A stretch of 64,000 nucleotides of DNA from Humulus lupulus (GCF_963169125.1 NC_084795.1:189012214-189076213); one strand, 5' to 3'; shown: positions 24,056 to 35,803, numbered from the stretch's first letter. Program-made: numbers and translations. The notes: generated from the letters alone by a model not told the origin.

Positions 24056-24250
24056 ATACACACAGCAGTCAAGGGCCAGACCATATCAGAATATCTCATG
24101 CTCCTTAATAAGGCAAAAAAATAAGGCATTTATATCCTATTTAAGCAGTTAAACACATAACCACATAAATAGTTACCAAATCCTGAGTCGAGCATGTCTT
24201 TAGTGGCGAGTGTACATGCCTAGCCAGTCTTCAGGAACCCTTAACCTTGG

Positions 24251-24265
24251 CACGCTTCGATACCA
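24251..24265 (-). promoter_or_regulatory. R1 primer-binding site
   Basis: On the minus strand, TTGGTATCGAAGCGTG lies 2-3 bp after the 5' LTR end. The first eight bases (TGGTATC) match the usual site for the initiator methionine tRNA; the next bases differ (GAAGC for AGAGC). Confidence 0.75.
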
Positions 24266-24268
24266 AGT

Positions 24269-26592
24269 TGTAACATCCTGAATAGCCCAGACAGTTACAC
24301 TGTGTATTTTAAATAGTGATAGACTCTGTAAACGAGTTATTTTTCCATAAATGTGTAACTAAACATGATTAACGGCTTAGGGTTAAAATTTTGGACAAAA
24401 GGAATAGTCATTTCAATAAAACATTAAGTCCGTACATGGGATCCCAAAATAAACATTTAAAAAGGTTATTTACAACTCAAAAGGATACAACAAGCCGACT
24501 TAAGTGGAAAAATAGGGTTTAACCCTAGTTCCCCTGAGAAACCTCAACCGTGGTGGTCAAGCAGCCACATATGTACACGTCACCACCGAAGCTCTCCAAC
24601 TCATGGTTGATCCAGCTTCCCTTTCCCCTTACCTGCACCACATAGCACCCATGAGCCAAGGCTCAGCAAGAAAACTTAAACATGCTCATAAGTAGTTAAT
24701 AACATATTACAAAATCATAATTAGCATGCCTAGCAGTAATAACTGTACTCGTGCATGCATTCTATTCAAATAAGTGACTACAAGGTCACACCAAGGGCCT
24801 GTCGCCCAAAATAAAAGACCATAGAGTCATAGCATGGCCCGTTGCCCTAGGATAAGTGGTTATAGAGTCACTCTGGGACCCAATGCCCTATCCTCTATAT
24901 AACTAGCCTTAGGGCTAGCCAAGCATACCTGGAACTTTATTTTCTAAGCGACCATAGGGTCGGTCAAGCGTATACCACGCTCCTGATTAGGCCTAACAAT
25001 ATTGACCAGTGCTCAACGCGCTATTTCTACCATTGACTTATAATTCAAGCCTTTCGACCAGCATTCAGGACGTTATTGTCGTCCATGACTTATAATTCAT
25101 GTCTTTTCAATCAAATAATGCAGACAAGCATACATCATTTAAAAATTATCCAAATACAGAGCATTCAAGCATGCTTAATCAAACAATCATAGACATAATC
25201 ATAATCATGCTCATTCAGAGGGGCCTAAGCCCTAATTAAAACCATGTTTAGCAAACGAGCCAACCCCTAATCGCATATACCATGTATTTGGTGTAGTTTC
25301 TTACCTCTGGTCTAAGCACAAGCTATAAACCCTTGAGCACGATCCCCTTCCGAGCCTTAGCAGTACCCTAGTCATAACCATAACAAATGATATCCATCAA
25401 TATCAAGTATATAAAGGCTTCCAGACCGAGTCCTAGCCTTTGGGACCTCCCCTATTTGAGTCGCGGCGCTCCCCACTAAGGGTCGCGGCGCTCTACAAGT
25501 CAGACAACCACCAGGCTAATCTCCCTAGACACGCACCACAGTTCAGCCCTCCATGCGCCACAGCGCCAGGACAATTCAGGGAACCGCCCTGGCCTCTGAG
25601 TTCATGCAAGTCGCGGCGCTCCAAGAACAACACTGCGCCACAACCTAGCGAACCAAATCCCGTAGAACTCATCCCAATTAACAACCAAAGTCCTAATTAA
25701 GCCCATGACTCTCAATATCCCAACAAAAGCAACACAATTACCCCAAAAAAAAAGACAGAGCATAGCTCCAATTCAAAATCCAAACCAAAAGCTAAAACTC
25801 AAGAAACAACTTAGTTCACTAAAATTCTCAGCAAGACAGAGTTAGGAGTCTTATCTCAGCTTTGTAATTCGACCTCCTAGCTGCACCTTAAATCGTTTCC
25901 TTGTTCTAAGATCACCTCCAAGCCCTTAAATTTAGGTACCCTCCTTCAAAAATCTCAAAACCTCAACACCCACTAAGAGAAGAGAGAGAACCGAGAGAGG
26001 GAGAGAGTTGAGATGAGTTTTGTGTTTCCTTAGGTTTTGAGGGGTTCTAATGACTAAGATCTCCCATGATAAGAAAATACCATAACACCCTACCTCTTCA
26101 TTTTCTTCTCAAAAGCCCACAAGGGCAAAACCGTCTTTTACCACCACTTCCTGCTAATCTCAATTAACACCTCATAATTTCCCAATTAATTCCAATATCC
26201 TCGAGTAGTCACCAAATAATTTTCCATTACCTGATAAATCACGGTAATGTACTCAATTACCCAAAATACCCCTAGGCTCACCCCGAGCCGAGTATTGGAT
26301 AACGTTGTGACTAAACCACTAACTTGCTCACTAGGATCACCTCGTGTCGAATAACCCAAATATATTCACATAATAATTTGGTCTCAATCATAAAAACACA
26401 TATTTACAAATATGCCATCAACTGATCAAAATTACGAAAATGCCCTTCTAATAAGAAACGGACCCACATGCATGCTTAATACATCTAAACAAGCAAATAT
26501 ATTCATATCATAATGTAACTCACATAATTCACATAATCGTGCATATAATCACATAATTAACTAAGCCTTATTAGGGAAATTGGGACGTTATA
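24269..26592 (-). repeat. R1 5' LTR (LTR C)
   Basis: A 2,324-bp LTR; in plus-strand text it runs from TGTAACATCCTG to GGGACGTTATA. The last dinucleotide is TA where the 3' copy has CA, a likely point change. GTCGCGGCGCTC-type words pair at 25460/25482, 25533/25555 and 25610/25632. The conserved block TTACCTGCACCA...CCAGCAAGAAAAC is at 24629-24675, its GT 362 bp from the LTR end. A GAGA-rich stretch lies at 25975-26010. Confidence 0.9.
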
Positions 26593-27055
26593 GGAGACCT
26601 CTAGTATTCGAGGTTGGGGACAAGGTACTTCTGAAAATAGCTCCACTGTGAGGAGAAATTCGGTTCGAAAAGAAGGGGAAACTTAGCCCAAGGTTCATCA
26701 AACCTTTTGAGATTTTGGAAAAAATCGGGGTAGTAGCGTATCGGTTGGCTCTTCCACCAGCCTTGTCTCAAGTCCACGATGTGTTTCATGTGTCATTGTT
26801 GAGAAAGTACATGAATGATCCAACATATGTCCTTAGCTACGAACAGCTAAGGGTAGACCCTCAACTAACTTATGAAGATAAGTTAGTAGTAATTTTGGAC
26901 CTGAAAGACAAAGTGTTGAGGAATTAGACTGTTGCTTTGGTAAAAGTGCAATGGTGTAACCACGACATCGAAGAAGCAAATTGGGAGATAGAATCCAAGA
27001 TGATGGAGTGGTATCCTTATCTGTTTTGAGTTTTGGGGATGAAACTTCTATAGAT
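26593..27055 (+). pseudogene. pol: Tekay-like element F: integrase C-terminus and chromodomain
   Basis: Plus-strand coding text resumes after R1 with FEVGDKVLLKIAP-like sequence, then [19 protein letters not shown] (from 26730) and a chromodomain ([13 protein letters not shown], stop at 26925, then VKVQWCNHDIEEANWEIE) ending near 27028. It belongs to the element that R1 interrupted. It differs clearly from T2, R1 and R2, so it is a different subfamily. Confidence 0.8.
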
Positions 27056-28240
27056 TGTAGGTATTGGGACACCCTACATTTCGGGCACCTACTAGTAACC
27101 GGTTAGGACTGGTGAAACTTATATGAATATTATTTTGATTAATAATATATGCTTGAGAAACAAAATTTATGTTATTCACGACATCCATTAAGTGTGATGT
27201 GTGATTGTAGCCAAATTAGAAATTTTGGTTTCAGACCGACACGAAAACCCCAACTGGGTAAAATTATGTTGAATAATTATGGAAAAATTAATATGGGCAT
27301 ACAATTTATTGGAAATTTATATTAAATTCAAAAAGTTTTACTTTGTAAGAAAAAATCTCTAGAAATGCATTTTTGTGAAAAATGCACATTTTAGCCAAAA
27401 ATGAGATTTTGACTAAATAAATTATTTTGAGTAATAAATATTGGAGTGTGAACACTTAAATTAAATAGCAAGTTCTATTTAATTTAACTACGCTAGGTTA
27501 AAATTCCAATTAGGGAAAAGTAAGAAAAAACTACCACAATAGTAACTTTTTGGGATAATTACTATTAGTCTAAGTTTGATCAACTGAAGTAGGATTAATT
27601 TAGAATTAATCCAAGGGAATTTAGGACTTAAGTGGGCGGCAGCAAGGATGTTAAATTAGGTAATTTTGTGTCCAAATTTTACCACCTATAAATAGTAAAA
27701 ATTCAACCAATGTCTTCATTTTTCACATAAGTTTCTCTCTCAAGAATTCTTTGCTCTCAAATTCTCTTCCTTCTCTCTAGCATGGCCGAGTACCCCATGT
27801 GCTCTCCTTGAAATTTTTTCATCAATTCCTCACCTAAACACTCACATCACACCTCTATCTTCTATATACATAGTTTTAGGGTACTTGAATGCTGAGTTTG
27901 AAGATAGAGAAAGGCTATATAAAAAAAGCTAGAACAAATCAAAGGTAAACTCTTAACTCTACTTGTCAAAGTTTGAGTTTTTTATCTTATTTGAGTTTGC
28001 ATGTCAGTATATACTGATTTTTGGTATTATTGGGGAGTGTATAAATATAGAGGAAAGGCTAAGCAAGGGTTTGAAGAGCTAGAAGTCACTTAGAACACCA
28101 TCAAAGTCGTAGGGCCTTCGTCTTCAAAATATGATGACGCATACATTCAAACTCTATATGAATCAAACTACAACGATACTTTTCAATTCCATTACCATGA
28201 AAATTCGACACAAGACTCCTTTAGTTGAATTAAAACAATA
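27056..28240 (+). repeat. Element F 3' LTR (start clear, end unclear)
   Basis: Begins TGTAGGTATTGGGACACC after the chromodomain stop. A TATA box (TATAAATA, 27688-27695) is followed by a CT-rich leader, as in a promoter-bearing LTR. I cannot place the 3' end; around 28090-28240 the sequence becomes unrelated AT-rich text. No paired GC-rich words are seen in this LTR. Confidence 0.55.
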
Positions 28241-28327
28241 GAACTACATTAGCTTGTGTCTAACTGACTATGGTTAGTTTTGTGTTTCTACATCAAATTA
28301 ATTAATTCTCAAAACTACATCAATTAA

Positions 28328-29036
28328 GTTAATACTTATTCCACAGAAACACATTGCTCATACTAATGATTAACATTACGTTACAAATACCTTTGGTATG
28401 AATCTAGGATATTTACAAAGCATTGTCTAAATTAACCCAGCCAATCTCATATTGCTTGTGAATTATTAATATTTTTTCAGAATAAATATATCCATCAATG
28501 ACCTACAATTGTATCAAATTACGTTTTTTTATCACTACACAAAACATATTACTCATAATTAATTTAAAATTATTCCACAAATACCCATTACTCATAATAA
28601 TAATTAACATTACGTCAAAAATATGCTTCATATTAATCAACATTATATATAATATGAGTTTGATATTTGTATTATATTATATTTTTATTTTTATTTTGTC
28701 AATTATAAATGTAGATAAACGTTACAACACTAGTTGGTAAAATGTTATTCATTAATAAAAAAGTTAATTAGGAGCATATTAGACACACGGTATTAAGATC
28801 ATAATTATTACTTCCCTTTATTTTATTTTTTGTCTCCTTCTTTAGGCCAAGTTTGGTGGACGAAGGATAAAAATATGTGTGACAGGGTAATATTTATTCC
28901 ACAGATACACACATTACGTCGTATGAATATACGTTATTTACTGAACATCGTCTAAATGAAACTAGTCAACCTCATATCACTTGTGTGTTATTAATATTTG
29001 TTTACAATAAATATATCCAGCACTGGCCTAAAATTG
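28328..29036. repeat. Three diverged direct-repeat copies, AT-rich
   Basis: Copy 1 at about 28328-28515 and copy 3 at about 28885-29035 share TTATTCCACAGA, CATTACGT, CATTGTCTAAAT-like, TTATTAATATT, AATAAATATATCCA and AAAATTGTAT in the same order. A partial copy lies at about 28565-28650 (ATTCCACAAATACCCATTAC...). Between them is AT-rich sequence without a gene. The class is unknown; a MITE- or helitron-derived remnant is possible. Confidence 0.55.
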
Positions 29037-29038
29037 TA

Positions 29039-29331
29039 TGATTAGTGCTCAAAAAAATCAATTTATTATTTTTAAATTGTAAAATAAATTAAGTTTTCAT
29101 TAATATTTTCATAAATTTATAGTAATATATTTTATAATTGAAAATATTAATTTTAATTTAATTTGTGTTTGATTTTCAGGAAATAAATTGCATTTGGATA
29201 TTAATAAAAACAAAGCAGAAATAAATAGTTGAAATTGAAGGAAAGAATGAAAAGTTGGCATTTTTGTGGTCCAAGCCCAATAGGAGTCGACCCAAGAGCA
29301 GTCCAGACCGCCTCCTGTCTCTCCTCTCTCC
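29039..29331 (+). repeat. Athila-2 5' LTR, first part
   Basis: Matches 33833-34125 over its whole length: TGATYAGTGCTCAAAAA, GGAAATAAATTGCATTTGGA, AAAAGTTGGCATTTTTGTGG and a CTCTCTCC-rich tract. The match ends in that CT-rich tract, where the integrase text begins. A recombination or repair junction in CT-rich microhomology is the simplest reading. Confidence 0.8.
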
Positions 29332-29348
29332 TGATAAATAGATCATGT

Positions 29349-29602
29349 GAAAATACTTTGAGCCAAATCATAAAGTCCATTTTTATGATTCTTGTTTATA
29401 CTTGCACCCCGGTAAATTGAGATCGCGATTATGGACTGGTCCATTTGTGGTGAAAGAAGTATTTCCTAATGGTTTTGTTGAGGTTGAGGACCCAACAGAT
29501 GGGATAATTTTTAGAGTCAATGGCCAAAGACTGAAGCATTACATTGAGAGTGTGAGTCATGTTGAAGAGGTCCTTCTTAAGGACCCAATTTATACACTCT
29601 GA
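29349..29602 (+). pseudogene. pol: Athila-2 integrase C-terminus
   Basis: Open frame with KVHFYDSCLYLHPGK, LWTGPFVVKEVFP and FRVNGQRLKHYIE. This is the typical end of Athila integrase, lacking a chromodomain. It ends with a normal-looking stop at 29600. The catalytic core is deleted. Confidence 0.8.
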
Positions 29603-30659
29603 ATTCTGAATGGTTTGTTTGTTTTTCCTTTATTTTTATTTTTTCTGTCTTTCTTTTATTTTGGTATGTTTTTTGTTTTTGTCTTTTTTTTGTTTTGGGG
29701 TATTTTTATAAGGTTACTTTCGCTCTCGCCTCATGGAAATTATCATCATCCAGGTGTTTTCTTTCCCTATCTTTTTCCTTGAGTATTCATTTTGACATTG
29801 AGGACACTATCTGGTTTTTGGTTGGGGCCGTGAGCATTCATTTGGAGAACTTTATTTTCTTGTTGATTTTTTAAGTCAAATTTTCTCAAAATTATCTGAG
29901 CATGAGGACAACTTGTTGGTTTGAGTCAATTTTTTCTATGTTTTGCTATTAAGAAGTGATTTCCAGAGATCTTTTGTGCACTTTCCAAACATGTGGTAAA
30001 ACGGTTCTTAATACAAATAGTTGAGAAAATTTTCAAGTTTAAAGTTTTTCATTTCTTGGTGAGTTGTGATAGTTGAGAAAATAACTTTTTGAACTTTTAT
30101 TGATCATTTGAGTTGGTAAAGTCACGTTTTTAGAATTTAAAACATGACATTTACTAAAGGGATAATTTTCATATAAGACTGAGCCTTTGTAATAAATTTT
30201 AAATTTGTGTTCTATTTTTTTAAATTTTCTTTTATTTATGTGTTGCCGCTTGTCAAAAATATATATATATATATATAAATGAAAAAAAAAAGTAAAGTAA
30301 AAAAATGAAAAGAGAGAGAGAGAGAGAACAAGAGCAACACTTTTTCTTTTGTAATTTTTCATTTTTTTAAAAAATCATTCTAATATTATTTTTATGAATA
30401 AAAAAAATATATTATATAAAAAAAATCATAAAAAATCATAAAAATATATAAAAATTATTAATAGTTTCATTTTCTTATTTATCACTTATAGTTAGTTGGC
30501 TCTTTATTCTTTGAGTTGCTCTTCTAAATCCCAAATGTTGTTTGTCATTTGAATTCCAGTAGGTTGATATGCTTATCTTGTGATCAATACTTTTTCAAAT
30601 TGTTTGTCCTAAAAAGCTTATCTTCTCTCGATTGAGCGTTAACTATTACATTTCCAACT
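29603..30659 (+). other. Athila-2 3' region, AT-rich, no gene seen
   Basis: T-rich text follows the integrase stop and contains TTGAGGACA (about 29796), a phrase common before the polypurine-rich part of Athila elements. At 30258-30280 there is an (AT)n run and at 30310-30328 a (GA)n run. 30380-30470 is nearly pure A/T. The 107-codon minus frame at 30039-30362 is low-complexity sequence. Confidence 0.5.
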
Positions 30660-31260
30660 CCAAGAATGTTATTCTTCATATATGGGGGCGACAGCTACTC
30701 CTTTTCCTCGGCCTCTTCCCTATCCTCTTTCTTGGACATTTAGTCTTTCGGAGGTCCCTATTTCTTTTCTGTTTCCCCCAAAGAGAAAAATGTAAAAGCT
30801 AAGACAAACAAAACAAGCAGACATCATAGCTTAACCTATTATACTACTGTCTATTAGGTCTATCTATCTACTAAAATCTACTCTATTACAATTAAGTCCA
30901 ACTCAGGTAAATGAACCTTAACAATTGAATCTTCCATGGAGGAGGGTTGGGTTCAGTATATCGTACCCACTACTAAGGCCCCCTAACTTCCACTTGAACC
31001 CAAAAGACAGGAATTAGAACTCTTGCTTTATTAATTGTTATTTATTTAATTAGGTCTAATTTAATAATGCAAATCAATTGGGCCTTCGCAAATGGGCTAA
31101 CCCATAAGAGAAGAATTTAAACCTTACATTTTCAATTGAATCCAAAATTCTTAACATTTACTAAACAATATCAATAAAATAAAGAAGATAACATGTTTTA
31201 TTAAAATAAGAAATTATTTGCAAACTAGAGAAAAATTCTAAAAAAAAAATAACATGAATT

Positions 31261-31775
31261 AAAATTTAACAATGTGTTCTTATATCTAATCATCCACACT
31301 GGATCTATATTCTAGCATATTCTATGAGAGGTCTTCGTAATCATCTTGGGAGTAGATGACTCGTGAAGTGAAGGGTACATTATTGAGAAATCCTCCCCTA
31401 AGGTTGTTTGCTAACTGATGAACCTTTTCTCCTTTCTCCCCATTTGGTAGGATGACATCTTCAAATATTCAAAAAAATTGTGCAAAGCTATCCATAAATA
31501 AGTCGTATTTATTTTCATTAGGTACACTATGATCAAATAAAACCTCGTTCCATGCTATTTTCAGACTCATCTATGCTAATGGTAAATTGGCTGAGTGCAT
31601 GAGAACTATGAACTTATCATGTGATTTTAACAGGGCTACGTGACTACCAATATTTTTTTTCTATCTCCTTGTGAATTCGATTTATTCTAAGGAACACCCT
31701 TTCGAAGTCAGTTTCATCGTCATCGTCGGTAATTCTCCTTATTGCCTTAACTTTTCTAACAAAAATTGGGTCCAT
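31261..31775 (-). pseudogene. Unrecognised protein, frameshifted
   Basis: From the ATG at 31775 the minus strand reads MDPIFVRKVKAIRRIT, an acidic DDDDETDFERVF stretch and IHKEIEKK, then a stop. In another frame the text continues with KSHDKFIVLMHSAN, MSLKIAWNEVLFDH and LPNGEKGEKVHQLANNLR. Mixed charge and few stops suggest a decayed gene. It begins about 160 bp after the primer site, where gag would be, but I see no WW, zinc-knuckle or other gag mark. I do not recognise the family. Confidence 0.45.
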
Positions 31776-31949
31776 GTGCTAAATTATGAAAATAGGTCAT
31801 AAAAGAAAAACATTATTTCACATAAACAAACATCTTTCAAAATAAATATATATATATATAATTACTTGGTAGCGAGTTGGTCCTTTTAGTTGTCGTGTAT
31901 ATTTCGTGAGAACGTTCAAGACCAATATAGTCATGGTTCTGATACCACT

Positions 31950-33746
31950 TGTAACGCCCTAATTTCTCATAATATTATCGATAACACAATGTTGGATCAT
32001 AAACATAAATATTGCTCCTTTATTTAAGAAAATCATAATAAGCAAAAGGTTCCTATGTCTTTACAAAAATAAAATATGGTTTGTAACAAAATGTAATGAG
32101 CAACATTTGAATAAAAATAAAGATACTTAAAAAAAAATCTTTCATAAATAAAAATTTAGGCCCTTGATCATTTCCTCGACTATATGGTCCCCACAAATAC
32201 ATCACTAAGATCTTAGGTCTCACTCGCCACCAGCCATTCTAACCTCAATTATCTGCACAATAATATCATAAGGAGTGAGCTTCTAAGCCCAGTAAGGAAA
32301 ATGCAAACAAATAAATCATATAATCACATAATCATAACATTCATACCATAAGTTCATACAAGAGTTCATAACAATGCTAATTTATACTAATCATACAATA
32401 TCAAAATATATCCTAGGTCATAGGTCATAATCATAGGTTATAATAACAATACAGGTATAAGAAAAAGATAAGTGCTTATACAGGGGTGGAAATTAAGCCC
32501 CGGACATCAACTCAGGTTCTTAATACAAATTTGGCAACCGTGTCAACCAGACATCAACTTAGGTATGTCATACATTTCTAAACACCTTAGGTTCAGCCAC
32601 AGTTATCTCTTTTTGTACCTAAAATGTTAGGGTCATACAAATCACTTAAAAGGTCATAAACTAAACTACCTAATTTTCCTTACCTTAAGTGTGGAAAAAG
32701 AGAAGAAAAGAAATTGCTTGTGCTAATATATCTCGCCCAAAATCTTATATATGACATAAAAGATTTAAATTAGAGATTTATAATAAAACTATACTTCCAA
32801 GAATTCAAAACCTCATAAAGTCATTCCTTCACCCTAGAACCAAAAGATCAATACTTCAAAATCTCGAGCCTTCACAACAATTCCTATTTCCAACAATAAT
32901 ACCAAGAGCTTGAGAGCTATTTCGAAGTTGTGAGAAAATGAAGAGCATAAAAGGTTTATTTATACGGTTAGAGTCTCAACTTCTCTCCTAATTCTACTCC
33001 AACTACTCCCAAATTTGAAATTTAAATAAAATAGAATCATAGTCTCTAGAGAGAATATATCTACATTATTTTATTATTATTTTTATTAAATAATTGAGGA
33101 CTAATTTAACCATAAAACAACCTAGGAAAGAATCTCTCAACCTTTAACTACCTTCCCTTTCTCTCTCTCTTCTGGGTCATCTCTCTCTCTCTCTCTCTCT
33201 CTAAAATTATAGAGATAGAAAATTACCTTTCCTATAAATCTCGTAACTCTAGACCAATATCTATTAAAATTAACATAACTGGAGTTGTAGGAGTCCTATT
33301 AGACAATCTTTATATCGTGGGAAAAATAATTCAATTATCTACAACTTTCTAGAAATACTAGTTTTCTAAAATCATAATATAACTGGGTTAAAAATAGGTC
33401 TGAAGTTACAGTACCCTAAAGTTACGAAAATTCCATTTAATTATCTAATTCACAATAAAATAACAACTCAATCCACAAATATCTTAACTAACCATAAAAT
33501 AACATCCTAATCTACAACCAACAATACCTAATAACCATAGAGATAAAATAACAACTTAATCCACAAATATCTTAACCAACCATAACTAATAACAAACTCC
33601 ATTTCCCTAGGTTGATCTAAAATTTACTAAGCCCAAAATCTTATTGGGCTTTATGTAGACTCAATCCACTATCATAACAATTTTTAATAATACTATAATT
33701 AATTTATTCTTATGCAATCACCATTTTCTCCACTAACAAGACTACA
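31950..33746 (-). repeat. 5' LTR of the unknown minus-strand element
   Basis: In plus text it starts TGTAACGCCCTAATTTC next to a primer-binding site. The far end is placed at ...AAGACTACA (33746) because that gives a TG...CA LTR, but this is inference. A (CT)n tract lies at 33180-33203. There is no CTTGCTGGGC/GCAGGTAA block and no paired GC-rich words, so it is not one of the Tekay-type LTRs A-G. Confidence 0.5.
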
Positions 33747-33832
33747 AAAAAAAAAAATAACTGAATAGTAGCTAAAAACTCAAGTTTTACACTTGAATTG
33801 CTAGGGACTAGTAATAAGCTGGTAGAGGGTTG

Positions 33833-35370
33833 TGATCAGTGCTCAAAAATGTCAATTTATTAGTTTTAAAGTGTAAAATAAATTAATTTTTAATTAATAT
33901 TTTCATGAATTTATTGTAATATATTTTATAATTAAAAATATTAATTTTAATTTAATTTGTGTTTAATTTTAAGGAAATAAATTGCATTTGGACATTAATA
34001 AAAAGAAAGAAGAAAGAAATAGTTGAAATTGAAGAAAAGAATGAAAAGTTGGCATTTTTGTGGTCCTAACCCAGTAGGAGTCGGCCCAAGTGCAGCCCAG
34101 CTCGCCTCCTCTCTCTCTCTTCTCTCTTGCGGGTCCCAGCGCCACCTGGCGCCTTCTCCACTCGCCACCTGTCCGCGTCCTCAGCAGCCGGAGCCCCGTG
34201 TGCCTAATTTGCCCGCGCCCATAACCCTCGCTCCCACCAACGTGACCCGCCTGTCTTCTCCCCTTGCCAGCCTCCTGCCACACGCCAAGTGGCACTTTCT
34301 GATTGGCTGCGCCAGTCCATGGTAAAAAGTCATGACATTTTCTGCCATTTTGACCCCATGCAGTCACCATTTCCATCAGCCCCATTTTATCTACACACTC
34401 CAACTTCGCGCAAATTAATAAGTCCAAAAATAGCCATGATAATACTATAAATATAATATTAATAATATAATTTTATTTTAAATAATCATATTTTATTATT
34501 GATATTATATTTATTTGCAAACTCCAAAATCTTCTTCTTTTTTTTTTTTTTTGTCTTTTCTAGGCTCTATAAATAAGAGCTCTTTTTATCTATTTAGTAT
34601 GTAATTTTTAGAGTAGAGAAACTATATCAAAATTTCCTCTCACTTTTCTTCTCATATTTCCTTATAGAATTTTTGTGAGAATGATGTGCATAATGGCCTA
34701 ATCTTCATTGGAAGGTTAGGGATGATCCCATACGCAAAGTGATGTTATTTATATTTTTAATTCAATATATGTGTCTTTAAAGTTTATACACTTAAGTAAT
34801 TTATGTTCTTCTATCATCTTCTTCATCTTTATTTATTGTTGCTAATATTATATATAGAATTAGTCATGCTTTTTCTATGTATTTAAAGTTAGTATAAATA
34901 ATATTGATGCTTAGTTTTATGTTCAATCTTTTATTGCATTATGGCTATTGGTATAGTGTCATTCTTAGATTTTTAATAAGATTAACATATTGCTTCTAAA
35001 GTAAGAACATATTTGCTCAAATATATTTTTGAGAAACATCCATGCACTTTAATGTTAAATCCTCCAAATATATAGTTGCGATGTGAACTATTTGTTTGTG
35101 TAAATTTTATGAATCAAAGATCTAAATAGCTAAACAATGCATATGGGTGACTCTTGATGCCTTTGTATTCTCTAATCATGGATTACATCTTATTTTTATT
35201 TGCTTTATTTTACAATCAAATTCTCAAACCAAATATCATAAATCCATTTTCATTTCATTACCTTTCATTAACCTTTTGTGTTTATTTTCTAATAATATTT
35301 TTGCTCTTAATTGCCTCCTAATGGAATCGACCGTCCGATCCTTACTACAATCACCGCTTAGTGGATGCAT
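33833..35370 (+). repeat. Athila-2 3' LTR
   Basis: Starts TGATCAGTGCTC after the purine-rich GGTAGAGGGTTG (33821-33832). A TATA-like CTATAAATAAGAG lies at about 34566-34578. The region 34120-34330 is GC-rich with GCCACCTG words 23 bp apart (34141, 34164). The 3' end is not certain; the text ATGGAATCGACCGTCCGATCC near 35320 resembles the end zone of Athila LTRs, and 35370 is an estimate. Confidence 0.65.
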
Positions 35371-35384
35371 GTTTTAGTTAATCT

Positions 35385-35740
35385 ATTTTTTATGTGTTGG
35401 TTAATTATTAAGGTAAGTGGTTACTTTGTTAATGAATTTTAAGAGGTAACGGTTTAATGTTGAGTCTCCAATTACTTTATGATGTTCAATATTTTTTGGT
35501 TGGTTTAAAGGTAGCTGGTTACTTTGTGTATTTTCCTATTTTTCATGTGTTGGTTAATTGTCAAGGTAACTGGTTACTTGGTTAATGATTTTTAAAGGTA
35601 ACAATTTCAATGTTATGTAACCACTTACTTTATGTTGCATAGTATTTTTTTTGTTGGCTTAGAGGTAATTTTTTACTTTGTATATATTCCTAGTTTTTCA
35701 AGGTCGGTTAACTGTTAAGGTAACTGTTTATTTTTATATT
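35385..35740. repeat. Tandem array, ~154-bp unit, about 2.3 copies
   Basis: TTTTTATGTGTTGGTTAATT at 35387 recurs as TTTTTCATGTGTTGGTTAATT at 35539 and TTTTTCAAGGTCGGTTAAC at 35694. The following text (AAGGTAACTGGTTACTT...GGTAAC...) repeats in step. Copies differ by perhaps 15-20 percent by eye. No gene is seen. The array lies between the Athila-2 LTR and the Tat-2 LTR, and may be the older target DNA. Confidence 0.75.
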
Positions 35741-35803
35741 AAGTACCAAGTTAAAGGAAATGTAGTGATCCAAATTTTATTTATTTATTTATTTAATTGT
35801 TAT

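Larger units (their letters stand above)
18993..26592 (-). mobile_element. Tekay element R1 (minus strand)
   Basis: A minus-strand element with complete 5' LTR (24269-26592), primer site, leader, full gag-pol order and a 3' LTR cut by Tat-1 at 18992. All coding domains are present but broken. It interrupts the integrase/chromodomain region of another Tekay-like copy at 26592/26593. GGAGA (26593-26597) would be one target duplication, but the other flank is not identifiable in the window. Confidence 0.85.
30660..33746 (-). mobile_element. Minus-strand LTR element of unknown type inside Athila-2
   Basis: A minus-strand LTR (31950-33746) is followed by a clear primer site, AGTGGTATCAGAAC (31948 down to 31935), and by an unrecognised coding stretch. 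I cannot find gag, RT or integrase motifs, nor its second LTR, so it may be a non-autonomous or truncated element. The left end near 30660 is a guess based on purine-rich minus-strand text around 30770. Confidence 0.45.
29039..35370 (+). mobile_element. Athila-2, internally deleted
   Basis: Starts with the first ~293 bp of an LTR (TGATTAGTGCTC), jumps directly to the C-terminus of an Athila-type integrase, then a long 3' region and a 3' LTR that starts TGATCAGTGCTC at 33833. Gag, protease, RT, RNase H and most of integrase are missing. A minus-strand LTR element sits within its 3' region. Confidence 0.7.

Noticed and set aside
28498..28740. 80-codon membrane-like protein
   Set aside because: Composition is that of AT-rich DNA (I, L, F, N); no supporting homologous copy and it lies across a diverged repeat.
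34141..34171. GCCACCTG words 23 bp apart in the Athila-2 LTR as another example of paired words
   Set aside because: Only one pair, different spacing, no palindrome; not counted.
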